Shown here in pieces: positions 40,959-48,762 of a stretch of DNA of 64,000 bases. The stretch's first letter is position 1. Every line of letters begins with the position of its first letter. Source of the DNA: Rathayibacter_A sp036510655 (GTDB taxonomy: Bacteria > Actinomycetota > Actinomycetes > Actinomycetales > Microbacteriaceae). Location: contig DATCDQ010000008.1 of NCBI GenBank assembly GCA_036510655.1, positions 5,607-69,606 of the forward strand, read 5' to 3'. Position numbers and translations under genes: made by a program. Under the pieces are notes generated by a model that was given only the letters and a program-made list of their open reading frames with translations, had not been told where the DNA came from and did no database searches.

Positions 40959-41135
40959 CTTGCCCCAAATGACCCTTCCCGAGGCAACTCACCGATTGTG
41001 CGGCGTTCGCGCGAGCGCAGCGAGCAAGCCGACCGGGACCCCGTCGAATTGGACATATGCCTGTCCGTCAAACCAGACACTTGTCCGATTGGGCTGTCAC
41101 TTGTATGACTGATCGGACAGGAGGGACGGTGTCGG
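40959..41135. other. Intergenic region with repeat word and inverted repeats
   Basis: TTGCCCCAAATGACCCTTC at 40960-40978 repeats 10507-10525. CCTGTCCG at 41060-41067 and TTGTCCGAT at 41081-41089 can each pair with the ATCGGACAGG at 41112-41121, just ahead of the ribosome site of the next gene. Confidence 0.5.
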
Positions 41136-41633
41136 ATGGACCTTGGGTCGCCGTCTGCAACGCTTGCAGGGCGAATGGATGCCGCTATCCTGAGCGTTCT
41201 CGCGCGAGCCGACAGCGAATTCGCCGGTCGGCAGATTCACCGGCTCGCAAACTTCGGAAGCTCCTCAGGGGTGAACTCCGCTCTGAATCGGCTCGTTGAG
41301 ACGCGCCTCGTCCACTCGACAATTCGACCGTGCGCCATCCTGTACCGCGCTAGCCGGGACCGTGTTCTGTGGCCCGTTGTCGAAGCAGGATTGAGCGCCG
41401 GCGTCGAGTTGCGGAATCGAATTCGGTCGTTCGCCGAGACTTCGTCTCCTCCGGGGGCAACAGTCGCTATCTACGGCTCGGTCGCCCATGGAGGCGCAAA
41501 TTCCCAATCGGACATGGACATCGTCATTGTCACCCCGACAATGTTCCTCCAGAGGTATCCGAAGAATTCTCCTATCTGCTTGCCAACAACACGGAGACGT
41601 GGTCCGGCAACATGGCAGATCGCCGGAGCGTGA
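41136..41633 (+). pseudogene. HTH-nucleotidyltransferase gene with frameshift
   Basis: The first part encodes a winged-helix domain (DAAILSVLARADSEFAGRQI, GVNSALNRLVETRLV) joined to a Pol-beta-type nucleotidyltransferase with GSVAHGGANSQSDMDIVIV, the GSxxxGxxxxxSDxD motif. After VTP at about base 41538 the family's continuation appears in another frame (DNVPPEVSEEFSYLLANNTE, then TWSGN), open to 41800. A one-base loss in the CCCC run at 41534-41537 explains this. The intact gene would be an MNT-type antitoxin or regulator. GGAGGG precedes the ATG. Confidence 0.75.
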
Positions 41634-41833
41634 GGCCACCCGAATGCTGCTATCCGCGGGATTTTGCACTAGTCCGACGCTCAATGGTGACTGCGAAAGG
41701 CACCCCGTCGTGCCTCTTTCCAAGGCGCAGCCCGTGGCAGCGGATCCATGACCGCGGTGCTGCCGGGCGCTGCGTCACCCACAGCGCCGCCCAGCGGTAG
41801 CGCCACCCCCAAAACAGGTGGTTCGCACCAAAG

Positions 41834-41850
41834 CAGGCGGAAGCCGCCTG
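41834..41850. terminator. Small hairpin before the antitoxin gene
   Basis: CAGGCGG at 41834-41840 pairs with CCGCCTG at 41844-41850 with a three-base loop and is followed by TTCT. It lies between the frameshifted gene and the antitoxin. Confidence 0.4.
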
Positions 41851-41927
41851 TTCTCATGTGAACGCGGCGAATGTGCCTGCATCGTGACACGGGGAACAGC
41901 AGCGGTACCATTCTTATGCCAAATAGG

Positions 41928-41939
41928 TACTATCAAGTA
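41928..41939. promoter_or_regulatory. TACT-N4-AGTA palindrome at the antitoxin start
   Basis: TACT at 41928-41931 and AGTA at 41936-41939 form an inverted repeat that runs into the ATG of the antitoxin. A ribbon-helix-helix protein could bind it for autoregulation. Confidence 0.4.
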
Positions 41940-42223
41940 TGGCAACCAATCTCCGACTCCGCCCTGACGTCGCAGCGGCGGTCAAGGCCGAGGCCGCGCG
42001 CACCGGCCGGTCGCAGCAGGACGTCATGCGCGACGCGATCGAGGCCTACCTCACAGCGGATGCAACATCGCCCGGGTCAGCGCCGGTGCCGGATGAGGTC
42101 GCCGGTCTCGCAAATCTTGGCCTCATTCCGCCGCGAGCCGCATGGCGGCGGGCGGCGACCCGCATCCGCCTTGCACCCGGCGTCTCGTCATCCGACCTCC
42201 TCGACCGCAAGGATCGGATCTGA
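41939..42223 (+). CDS. Ribbon-helix-helix antitoxin-like protein
   Basis: This 94-residue protein has a CopG/RHH DNA-binding N-terminus (MATNLRLRPDVAAAVKAEAA, RTGRSQQDVMRDAIEAYL) and a C-terminal tail that would bind a toxin. Its TGA is directly followed by the GTG of a PIN-domain gene, so it forms a VapBC-type operon. Confidence 0.85.
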   Translation: MATNLRLRPDVAAAVKAEAARTGRSQQDVMRDAIEAYLTADATSPGSAPVPDEVAGLANLGLIPPRAAWRRAATRIRLAPGVSSSDLLDRKDRI

Positions 42224-42649
42224 GTGCGCATCTATGTCGGCAGCAGTGCGCTGATCAAACGCGTTGTCGCCGAGCCGGAATCTGATGTGCTCGTCAGCTA
42301 CCTTGAGCAATGCGTAGGGGACGGGAACGTCCTCGTCAGTTCTTCGCTTGCGTGGGTCGAAGTGACGCGCGCGCTGCGCACGCGGCTGGACCACGAACAT
42401 CCGTCGACGATCACAGAACTGGCGGATGTCGCGTTGTCCGGCATCTCCGAATTCTCACTGGATGCTCGCGTTGTCGCGCTTGCCCGCCGCATCGGGCCGC
42501 CGATCCTTCGAACTTTGGATGCGCTTCATCTCGCGAGCGCGACCCTGCTCGACGCAGATGTCATGGTCGTGTACAATCAGCGTCTCGCTGCCGCTGCCGA
42601 CGAACTCGGCATCCGAACGATTGCGCCGGGGGCTTCGCCGGTCGAGTAA
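42224..42649 (+). CDS. PIN-domain VapC-like protein with substituted active site
   Basis: This 141-residue protein has the PIN fold and order of motifs, but its first catalytic Asp is Gly (IYVGSSALIKRV instead of xDTSALVK) and the last is Asn (VVYNQRLAAAA instead of TYDDRL). The middle Glu (AWVEVTRAL) and Asp (LDALHLASA) remain. With two of four metal-binding acids lost it is probably inactive as a ribonuclease. Its final residues and TAA stop come from a dispersed repeat (GGTCGAGTAA), suggesting the original end was replaced. Confidence 0.85.
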   Translation: MRIYVGSSALIKRVVAEPESDVLVSYLEQCVGDGNVLVSSSLAWVEVTRALRTRLDHEHPSTITELADVALSGISEFSLDARVVALARRIGPPILRTLDALHLASATLLDADVMVVYNQRLAAAADELGIRTIAPGASPVE

Positions 42650-42684
42650 CCCGCGAGCGCAGCGAGCGAGCGTATCGAGACCCC
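42640..42684. repeat. GGTCGAGTAA repeat arm at the end of the VapC-like gene
   Basis: The repeat arm starts inside the last codons of the PIN gene and runs to GTATCGAGACCCC at about 42684, between two decayed genes. Confidence 0.7.
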
Positions 42685-42696
42685 GTTCGCCGGTTG

Positions 42697-43210
42697 TCAG
42701 CGTTCCGCAGCGAGGATGCGGTCGCAGAGCTCCATCGTGTGCACGTTGTCGCGGCCACTGTTCGTCGCCTCCGAGACGGCCACCGCCGGATCGGCGAAGG
42801 CGCGCAGTCCCTCGACGAATCCGCGCAGATGCAGGTCGCGCTCAAGAACGACGGCAGACCCGTCAGGTTGAGCGTGCCGATCACGCCAGAGGCGAAGCGC
42901 AGGCTGACCGCCAGCGCCACCAGGTTCCCGACCGAATTGTTCCGGGTGTGCACGTCGGCCACCTCGCCGAACAGCTACCGCAAGAGATCGACGACGTGAA
43001 TTGCCGCCAGCTTCAGGTAGTCGTCCTCGTTGGCGCAGAATGTGGTGCTGCCGCATCCGAAGCCCAGTCGGAACGAGTGGATCGGCCCGAGCGGCTTCTC
43101 GACGAAGACATTCTTGCCGGCGGCGATCGCTTGGCGGACGAGCCGGGCCTGGTCATCCGGCTGGGCAACAATCACGACATTGCCTTCAGGCAGCGCGATG
43201 CCGTGCCTTA
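42697..43210 (-). pseudogene. Decayed Gfo/Idh/MocA oxidoreductase
   Basis: On the minus strand the fragments VIVAQPDDQARLVRQAIAAG, KNVFVEKPLG (the EKP motif), then AAIHVVDLL, then FASGVIGTLNLTG and finally GRDNVHTMELCDRIL appear in order but in different frames. Together they are the remains of a Gfo/Idh dehydrogenase. The N-terminal Rossmann part is absent, and the distance between the EKP motif and the later parts is much shorter than normal, so there is an internal deletion as well as frameshifts. Confidence 0.75.
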
Positions 43211-43246
43211 GGATAGTTGTCGATCGTCGGCGCGTCCGTCGAGCAT

Positions 43247-43317
43247 GCGGATGTAGTTCAATGGCAGAACTTCAGCTTCCCAAGCTGATAGCGCGGGTTC
43301 GATTCCCGTCATCCGCT
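43247..43317 (+). tRNA. tRNA-Gly (anticodon CCC)
   Basis: The 71-base cloverleaf folds fully: acceptor GCGGATG with CATCCGC, D stem GTTC/GAAC, anticodon stem TCAGC/GCTGA with loop TTCCCAA (anticodon CCC, reading GGG) and T stem GCGGG/CCCGT with loop TTCGATT. The 3' CCA is not encoded; the sequence after the discriminator T is CTA. A truncated integrase gene lies 420 bases downstream, so the tRNA may have served as an integration site. Confidence 0.95.
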
Positions 43318-43326
43318 CTACCAGTA

Positions 43327-43373
43327 AAGTCCCGGTCAGAGCCTCTTTTTGAAGGAGATTCTGGCCGGGACTT
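43327..43373. terminator. Hairpin after tRNA-Gly
   Basis: AAGTCCCGGTCAGA at 43327-43340 pairs with TCTGGCCGGGACTT at 43360-43373 with one mismatch, and an inner CCTC/GAGG-like pairing surrounds a TTTTTGAA loop. It is the likely terminator of the tRNA transcript. Confidence 0.7.
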
Positions 43374-43450
43374 CTTCACGTAGACAGGCCGTTCGTGCCC
43401 TTCGCGTGCCCAAAGGTACAAACTTTGATACAGAAAACGGCCTTCCAGAC

Positions 43451-43470
43451 ACCACTAGGTACCTAGTGGT
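43451..43470. promoter_or_regulatory. Perfect 20-base palindrome upstream of RHH gene
   Basis: ACCACTAGGT at 43451-43460 is followed directly by its reverse complement ACCTAGTGGT at 43461-43470, 33 bases before the ATG of the next gene. It is a strong operator candidate for that gene's product. Confidence 0.7.
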
Positions 43471-43503
43471 ACATTCGAGAGTAACCAACCAAAGGGGGCA
43501 CCC

Positions 43504-43707
43504 ATGGCCATGAATCTGCGCCTCGACACAGCGCACGAAGAATTGCTGAATGCTCTCGCTGCACAGGAGCGTCGGACGAAGACTGAGATCGTCAAGATCG
43601 CAATCGAAGAGCGTGCCGCCAAGGCCGACAAGAGCACCCGCACCAGAGCGATCTTCGAGCGCATCATGCAGGAAGACGCTGAACTGCTCGACGCTCTCTC
43701 CAAGTGA
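43504..43707 (+). CDS. Orphan ribbon-helix-helix antitoxin-like protein
   Basis: This 67-residue protein has an RHH DNA-binding start (MAMNLRLDTAHEELLNALAA, TKTEIVKIAIEERAAK) and an acidic C-terminal helix ending EDAELLDALSK, as in CopG-type antitoxins paired with Doc/Fic toxins. AAAGGGGG precedes the ATG. Its TGA overlaps a GTG (GTGA) that opens VTEHLEPSDVT, similar to the start of Doc toxins, but that frame soon loses any toxin-like sequence and runs into the convergent integrase remnant. Confidence 0.75.
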   Translation: MAMNLRLDTAHEELLNALAAQERRTKTEIVKIAIEERAAKADKSTRTRAIFERIMQEDAELLDALSK

Positions 43708-43735
43708 CGGAGCATCTGGAGCCCTCCGACGTCAC

Positions 43736-44137
43736 TCAGACTCCCGGCGCACCCTTCTTCATGGCTGCGCTCATGCCGTCTGCGATGATGCGTCCACGCT
43801 CTTCGGCAGCGTGCTGATACTTCATCGCTGCTGATGATGTGGAGTGCCCCGCGCGTGACATCAATTCTCGAATCGTCGCTCCGGACTGAGCGGCCAGCGT
43901 GTGTCCGCGTCCGCTGTGGCGGAGGTCGTGGAAGTGGTATTGGGGGAGCTGCACTGCGGTCCGGGCCTTCTTGAAGGCGTGTTGGAGCTGCGCCCTGGTG
44001 AGAGCCTTCCCATCAGCCCGGATGAATAGCGGAGCGGACGGCAACGCCTTCGGCACCGTCGCGAGGTACTCGATCATCGTCTCGACAGTGACCAGGCGGC
44101 GTAGCCTCCTGGTAGCGCGGCCCAGATAGCAGCGCAT
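43736..44137 (-). pseudogene. Truncated tyrosine recombinase (integrase C-terminal part)
   Basis: The 133-residue frame keeps only the last part of a phage-type integrase: FHDLRHSGRGHTLAAQSGAT (box with His-x-x-Arg), AGHSTSSAAMKYQHA with the tyrosine nucleophile, and RGRIIADGMSAAM. The N-terminal SAM-like DNA-binding domain and the first catalytic Arg region are missing, and the expected upstream sequence is not found before 44391. It is probably a remnant of an element inserted at tRNA-Gly. Confidence 0.8.
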
Positions 44138-44391
44138 CTTGACTACATCTGTGTGAAATAGTCAGACGGCTGGTTGCTTTCGAGCGGAATCGTTCCTCGC
44201 GTCTTCCGGCCCGTTCGCGAGGAAGCTGCCCTTAAGGGGCAATTCTTCACGATCTGATCGGGAGCGCGGAGGCGAGCCGAATGCGCCCATGTGGTCGGTT
44301 TGGGGGCCCGCAGACGGCCCAGAACGACCACATGGCCGCACTCGGCGTGCTCTTGCGGGTCGTCGCGAGAGAATCGACCGGTCGCTCGCCA
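44138..44391. other. Intergenic region with inverted repeat
   Basis: No gene is supported. CCATGTGGTCG at 44287-44297 is the exact reverse complement of CGACCACATGG at 44325-44335, and GGGGGCCC/GGCCC words lie between, giving a long hairpin past the end of the Clp-N gene. Confidence 0.6.
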
Positions 44392-44850
44392 CTACGCGGC
44401 GGCTGACAAGCGCTCGCGGGTCGCTTGCGGGTCGATCGGCAGTGCGGCCAGCAGCGCGGCCGCCGGGTCGGGCTCGCGCCGGTCGAGCAGGGCGAGCATC
44501 ATGTGCCGAGTCGTGATCGTTCGGGCCTTCTCCGCCGTCGCAGTGAGGATGGTCTGATGCAGCACAGCCTTGACCCCCGCGGTCAGCGGCACTCGCGTGC
44601 CGAGGGCGGCGTGCGCGGTCGGTGCGGGGTCGGCTTCCAGTCCGATTGCGGCGAGCGCTGAGCGATCGAGCTGGTCGGCCGTGTCATGCGCGGTCTCGGC
44701 ATCGACACCGACAATTCCCGCTAGCTCGTCATCCCGCAGCAGTGCGATCAGCAAGTGCTCGGTGCCGATCCTTCGATCGCCCCGGCGCCCCGCTTCGTAG
44801 CGGGCGTCGTCGATGGCGATCCGTGCGGGTCGCGCAAATCTCTCAAACAT
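44392..44850 (-). CDS. Clp N-terminal-domain protein
   Basis: This 152-residue protein consists of a ClpA/ClpC-type N-domain alone, with its two imperfect helical repeats (FARPARIAIDDARYEAGRRG, RRIGTEHLLIALLRDDELAG and GVKAVLHQTILTATAEKART, TTRHMMLALLDR). It lacks ATPase modules, so it may modulate a Clp chaperone or bind adaptors. GGGAGAG lies just before the ATG at 44850. It overlaps the upstream HTH gene by eight bases. Confidence 0.85.
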   Translation of the reverse strand: MFERFARPARIAIDDARYEAGRRGDRRIGTEHLLIALLRDDELAGIVGVDAETAHDTADQLDRSALAAIGLEADPAPTAHAALGTRVPLTAGVKAVLHQTILTATAEKARTITTRHMMLALLDRREPDPAAALLAALPIDPQATRERLSAAA

Positions 44851-45091
44851 CGCTGCTCTCCCTCTCACCTTTCTTCTGGCTGTCTCCGCGCTTGCCATAC
44901 TTCGCGTGCACCGACTGGCGTGTGACACCGAGTGCGTCGCCAATCTGTTCCCACGACCATCCCGCGCGCCGCGCCTCGGCGACATGCGTCGCCTCGACGC
45001 GCTCAGCGAGCCGATGCAGCGCGCCGACGGCGCGCAAACCTATCATCGGATCGGTCGTGCGCAACTGCTGTGCGAACTCCGGTGGTTCCAT
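44843..45091 (-). CDS. Small HTH protein paired with the Clp-N protein
   Basis: This 82-residue protein has one helix-turn-helix at its C-terminal half (ATHVAEARRAGWSWEQIGDA, LGVTRQSVHAKYGKRG), of the kind seen in sigma-70 region 4-like small regulators. It overlaps the Clp-N gene by eight bases. The start is either ATG 45091 or GTG 45112. A TTGACA on the minus strand at 45126-45121 would place the transcription start near 45091, so the ATG there is preferred, without a leader. An inverted repeat covers the promoter. Confidence 0.75.
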   Translation of the reverse strand: MEPPEFAQQLRTTDPMIGLRAVGALHRLAERVEATHVAEARRAGWSWEQIGDALGVTRQSVHAKYGKRGDSQKKGERESSDV

Positions 45092-45105
45092 ACTGTCAGT
45101 CTGAC

Positions 45106-45126
45106 TTGACACTGTAGTTTTGTCAA
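45106..45126. promoter_or_regulatory. TTGACA-N9-TGTCAA inverted repeat at the HTH promoter
   Basis: TTGACA at 45106-45111 and TGTCAA at 45121-45126 form an inverted repeat. On the minus strand the right arm reads as a -35 box for the HTH/Clp-N pair. It is a candidate autoregulatory operator. Confidence 0.55.
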
Positions 45127-45479
45127 CTCAGGCTGACGTGATGATCGATTACCCTCAACCCGAAAGCTTCCCCGCGGATGTCGATGTCGCGATCGCCGGC
45201 GACGCCGGCCGCTACTTTCGCCCGCGGCTCATTCAGTGTGCGCGAAATGCTGGAATGAATCGCCAATCGGACATTCTGCGCACATTGAACGCCTGGGTGC
45301 CCGGCGCCAAGCGGGCGGAATGCATGAATTGGGCGGGAGTGCATGAATTGGGCGTGAATCGGAATTAACCTGAGCAGAGTGGCCGCGAAGTACGTAACTA
45401 ATGCGGGTACTCGCGAGAGCATCGGCCGGTCGCTCGCCGCTGCGCCCCTGACTGAGCGGATTCCCGCCCGACCGGCGGT
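45127..45479. other. Intergenic region without a convincing gene
   Basis: A frame from 45120 to 45368 (82 residues) shows no domain and starts within the operator of the HTH gene, so it was not accepted. The word TGCATGAATTGGGCG occurs twice in tandem around 45321 and 45341. Nothing else stands out. Confidence 0.5.
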
Positions 45480-46172
45480 CTAGGCTCCCCTCGATACGCG
45501 CCTCAACGGCGCGTTCAGCAGCGGAACGATGACCTCGTCAACCAACTCCACGACGTCGAAGCCATCGAGCTCACGGAACAGAAAGTGGTTCCGCAGGATC
45601 GATGGCCCTGCCTCGAGTCGACGCCGCGTGACATGCGTACCGTCGAGCTCACCGCGCGCGACGGCACGCATCACGATCGTGCGCAGACTCTCCACGGCGC
45701 CGTCGCGCGAGTAGTCCCGCACGCGGCGGGCCTGGTCAGCGTCGATGAGCGCCTCCCCGTGCAGGGCACGCAGCGCGTCGCCGAGCGCCCCAGACAGCGG
45801 CACCATCGCCGTCGTCAGCATCTCGATCAGGTCGCCGCGGAGCGTGCCCGTCTCGGGAACGAGTTGCTCGGTCGGCAACGCATCGTAGACGGCATCCATC
45901 ACCAATTCGGTGCGCGTCGGCCAGCGCCGATACAAGGATGCCTTACCCGTGTGTGCCCGCTTGGCTACCGTTTCCATTGTCAGCGCAGCGTAGCCGTGAC
46001 GCGTCAGCTCGGTCAGCGTCGCCTCATAGATGGCGGCGGTGAGGGCGGCCCCGCGCCGCCGAGTCCGCGCGCGATGGTCGCCGGTGGTCGGCGCCGTTGC
46101 GGCCACGGTTGCGGCCACCGCCCCGGCTGCCCCCGTCGCAGTTGCCCCTGCCGCCGCTACCACCGCCGTCAT
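45480..46172 (-). CDS. TetR-family regulator
   Basis: This 230-residue protein has an Ala/Thr-rich start, then a TetR HTH near residues 40-85 (AALTAAIYEATLTELTRHGY, ALTMETVAKRAHTGKASLYR, RWPTRTELV) and a helical C-terminal domain of the TetR_C type. Its ATG at 46172 overlaps the stop of the PEP-synthase-like gene by four bases (ATGA), so it is the second gene of that operon and may control it. Confidence 0.87.
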   Translation of the reverse strand: MTAVVAAAGATATGAAGAVAATVAATAPTTGDHRARTRRRGAALTAAIYEATLTELTRHGYAALTMETVAKRAHTGKASLYRRWPTRTELVMDAVYDALPTEQLVPETGTLRGDLIEMLTTAMVPLSGALGDALRALHGEALIDADQARRVRDYSRDGAVESLRTIVMRAVARGELDGTHVTRRRLEAGPSILRNHFLFRELDGFDVVELVDEVIVPLLNAPLRRVSRGA

Positions 46173-48706
46173 GACGCCGTCACGACCCCGACTCCACCAT
46201 CCACCGTGACGCGTTGCCCCGTACGCAGCGTTCGCGTGCCGTCCCCCGTGCCCATAATTGCGGGGATGCCGATCTCGCGCGCCACAATCGCGGCATGCGA
46301 ACCGATGCCCCCGGTGTCCACCACGACAGCCGCAGCGCTCTGGAACAGTGGAGTCCACGCGGGGTTTGTGTATGGACACACCAGAATCTCGCCGGGACGC
46401 AGCATGCCGAACTCGTCTGGCCCGTTGATGATGCGCACCGTTCCCGTCGCCCGCCCGGCGCAGGCCGGCGTTCCGCTGACCAAGGCATTCTGGTCACGGC
46501 CCGGGCGCCCGAAGATCGCCGCGTAGTCGACCATCCGCACGGATGAGAGCTGCTCGCGTTTCAGTTTCCGCGCCAGCACCCTCGCGCGCAGCTCCTCCAC
46601 GCGCGCCGGGGCGAGCGTCGCCGCGTCGTCGATCGTCTCCAGTTCGCCGAGCCGCAGGTGGAAGACGTCGGCCGGTTCTGACAACACACCGGCGTCGCGC
46701 AGGCGAGTGCCGATCTCGAGGAGCGCGCGACGAAGCGGGGGGAGCGTGCGCATGAACGCGTCGTGAGAATCCTCACGGAATCCGATGCCGGCCCGAGCCG
46801 CCCGGATGCGCCGCCACATCCGCTCGCGCGCCCTCGGCGCTTGCAGGCGGCGATGTGCAAACAGCGCTTCCTCGGCATCCGCCGCCCGCGTGGCCACCGG
46901 GCGTTCGCTGTCGTCGGAGGCGAGCAGCGCAATCAGCCCGAGCACGGTTTCCGGAGCTTCGCTCCAGGTTGGGGAGGAGGCGAGCACGGGGCTGATCGTC
47001 TCGCGGTGCCCGTACTCCTCGAGGTACTCGGCAAACGCGCTCGCGAAACCCGCAAACGCTGGATCGCTGGTGACGCGCTCGAGGGCGGCACGCGCATCCT
47101 GCTCGGTGAGCAAGGTGCGGAGCGTGGCATCCGCCCGCACGCTGTCGGCGAGCTCGCCGAGTCGTTCGTTTCCGCGCGCAGTAATCGTTGGGGCGCCGAT
47201 GATGAGATCGCCCATCAGTCGGGTGCGCCGTAGCCGGATGAGCGCGAGGCGCAACCGAATGATCGCGACCGCCATGCCGGGCAGGTACTGCGTGCGCAGC
47301 GTCGTGATCGGGGCGACCAGTTCGAGGGCGGTGTGAACGGATGCAACGAGCTCCGGCCAGGTCGCGGTGGCCGGATCCCTGCCCGCGATGTCCTGCAGTC
47401 GCCGGTCGAAGTCGGCATAGCGAGGGTCCTTCGTCCATTGGGCCGGATCGTAGCGACGTGCGCGTGCCCGCACGCTGAACGGCGCCCTGACCACACGCCA
47501 CGTCGGTGACGGCATCGGCGGCACGAACTGCACGACGACGCCGTCCTCTTCGGGAAGGATGCTCTCGAAGTTCGAGCGGATGCCGACACTCGCCATCACG
47601 CGACCCATCATTCCGAGCGGGCCGTATGGAATCCAGGTGTCCATGTCGAGTGGGTACGGGCGCACGCTGAAGTAGTCGCTGAACACGCTGCCGATGAGCC
47701 GCTGCACCCTGTTCAGCTTCTGCGGGATCGGAACTGCTGTCATCGGGCGAGCTTGGAGCAGCGCGAGCCCGTTGTTGGCGATCGCCCACTCGATGTCTTG
47801 CGGGCTGCCAAAGTGCTCTGCGACCGCCTGCCCGAGGGATGCCAGTTCGGCGAGCAGCGCGTTGGACAGCAGCGGCATACCCGCCGAGGCGCCGGCCAGG
47901 GCGCCGGCCGGGGCACCCTCGGAGTGGGTCACGCCGCCATGCCCGTCGCTGCTGATGACGACTTCGCGTTTGCCGGGTGAGAATTCGAGAGTGCGGCCCG
48001 CGCTGTCGATCACGTAGTGGTCCGGCGTCACCAGCCCGGAGACGACGGCTTCGCCGAGCCCCGAGCTCGCGTCGATCACGAGGCGGTCGCGAGCGCCGGT
48101 CACCGGATCGGCGGTGAAGAGCACGCCCGCGACATCCGCTGGAACCAGGGACTGAACGACAACGGCGATCGCCACATCGGCCGGGTCAATCGACAGTCGT
48201 CGACGGTAGGCGATCGCCCGTTCGTTCCACAGCGACGCCCAGCACGCGCGCACCGCGGCGAGCATCGCATCGGCCCCGACCACGCCGAGGTAGGTGTCTT
48301 GCTGCCCGGCGAATGCCGCGCCCGGGAGATCTTCGGCAGTCGCGCTTGAGCGCACGGCGACGATGCCGCCGAGCCGGGCGTACGCATCCGCGATCGTCGC
48401 GGCCGTCTGCTCGGGTAGTTGCAGGGCGGTGATTGCGGCGCGCAGTGCTGCGCCGTCATCGGTGAGGTTGTGCGTGGCATGCGGGTCGTGCGGGTCGCCA
48501 ACGCTCAGCCCGGCGGTCTCCATGGCGGAGCGGTACGCATCCGTCGTGACGATGAATCCGGCTGGGACAGGGAATCCAGCACGAACCAACTCACCCAGAT
48601 TGGCGCCTTTGCCGCCGGCCAGTGCAATGTCGTCGCGGCCGACTGAGCCAAGGTCGACGACGGCGCGCACGGAGGGCGACGCTGATTTCGATCGTGCCTG
48701 CGACAT
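46169..48706 (-). CDS. PEP-synthase / rifampicin-phosphotransferase-like enzyme
   Basis: This 845-residue protein has an N-terminal ATP-grasp domain (LAGGKGANLGELVRAGFPVP, VAVRSSATAEDLPGAAFAGQ, IEWAIANNGLALLQARPMTA), a long helical middle of about 450 residues and a C-terminal phosphohistidine domain with catalytic His in GGIGSHAAIVAREIGIPAIM. It lacks the PEP/pyruvate-binding barrel of true PEP synthases. Order and length match rifampicin phosphotransferases, which inactivate rifamycins using ATP. GAAGG lies eight bases before the ATG at 48706. The drug activity is an inference; other members of the fold phosphorylate other substrates. Confidence 0.82.
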   Translation of the reverse strand: MSQARSKSASPSVRAVVDLGSVGRDDIALAGGKGANLGELVRAGFPVPAGFIVTTDAYRSAMETAGLSVGDPHDPHATHNLTDDGAALRAAITALQLPEQTAATIADAYARLGGIVAVRSSATAEDLPGAAFAGQQDTYLGVVGADAMLAAVRACWASLWNERAIAYRRRLSIDPADVAIAVVVQSLVPADVAGVLFTADPVTGARDRLVIDASSGLGEAVVSGLVTPDHYVIDSAGRTLEFSPGKREVVISSDGHGGVTHSEGAPAGALAGASAGMPLLSNALLAELASLGQAVAEHFGSPQDIEWAIANNGLALLQARPMTAVPIPQKLNRVQRLIGSVFSDYFSVRPYPLDMDTWIPYGPLGMMGRVMASVGIRSNFESILPEEDGVVVQFVPPMPSPTWRVVRAPFSVRARARRYDPAQWTKDPRYADFDRRLQDIAGRDPATATWPELVASVHTALELVAPITTLRTQYLPGMAVAIIRLRLALIRLRRTRLMGDLIIGAPTITARGNERLGELADSVRADATLRTLLTEQDARAALERVTSDPAFAGFASAFAEYLEEYGHRETISPVLASSPTWSEAPETVLGLIALLASDDSERPVATRAADAEEALFAHRRLQAPRARERMWRRIRAARAGIGFREDSHDAFMRTLPPLRRALLEIGTRLRDAGVLSEPADVFHLRLGELETIDDAATLAPARVEELRARVLARKLKREQLSSVRMVDYAAIFGRPGRDQNALVSGTPACAGRATGTVRIINGPDEFGMLRPGEILVCPYTNPAWTPLFQSAAAVVVDTGGIGSHAAIVAREIGIPAIMGTGDGTRTLRTGQRVTVDGGVGVVTAS

Positions 48707-48762
48707 ATGGCCAGCCTTCAATAGTGAACTGCGCGTTCTCTATCAGGATAGTCGAATGCCGT

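Noticed and set aside
45120..45368. Open frame of 82 residues after the HTH gene
   Set aside because: It begins inside the promoter repeat of the HTH gene, has no ribosome site or domain, and contains a tandem repeat.
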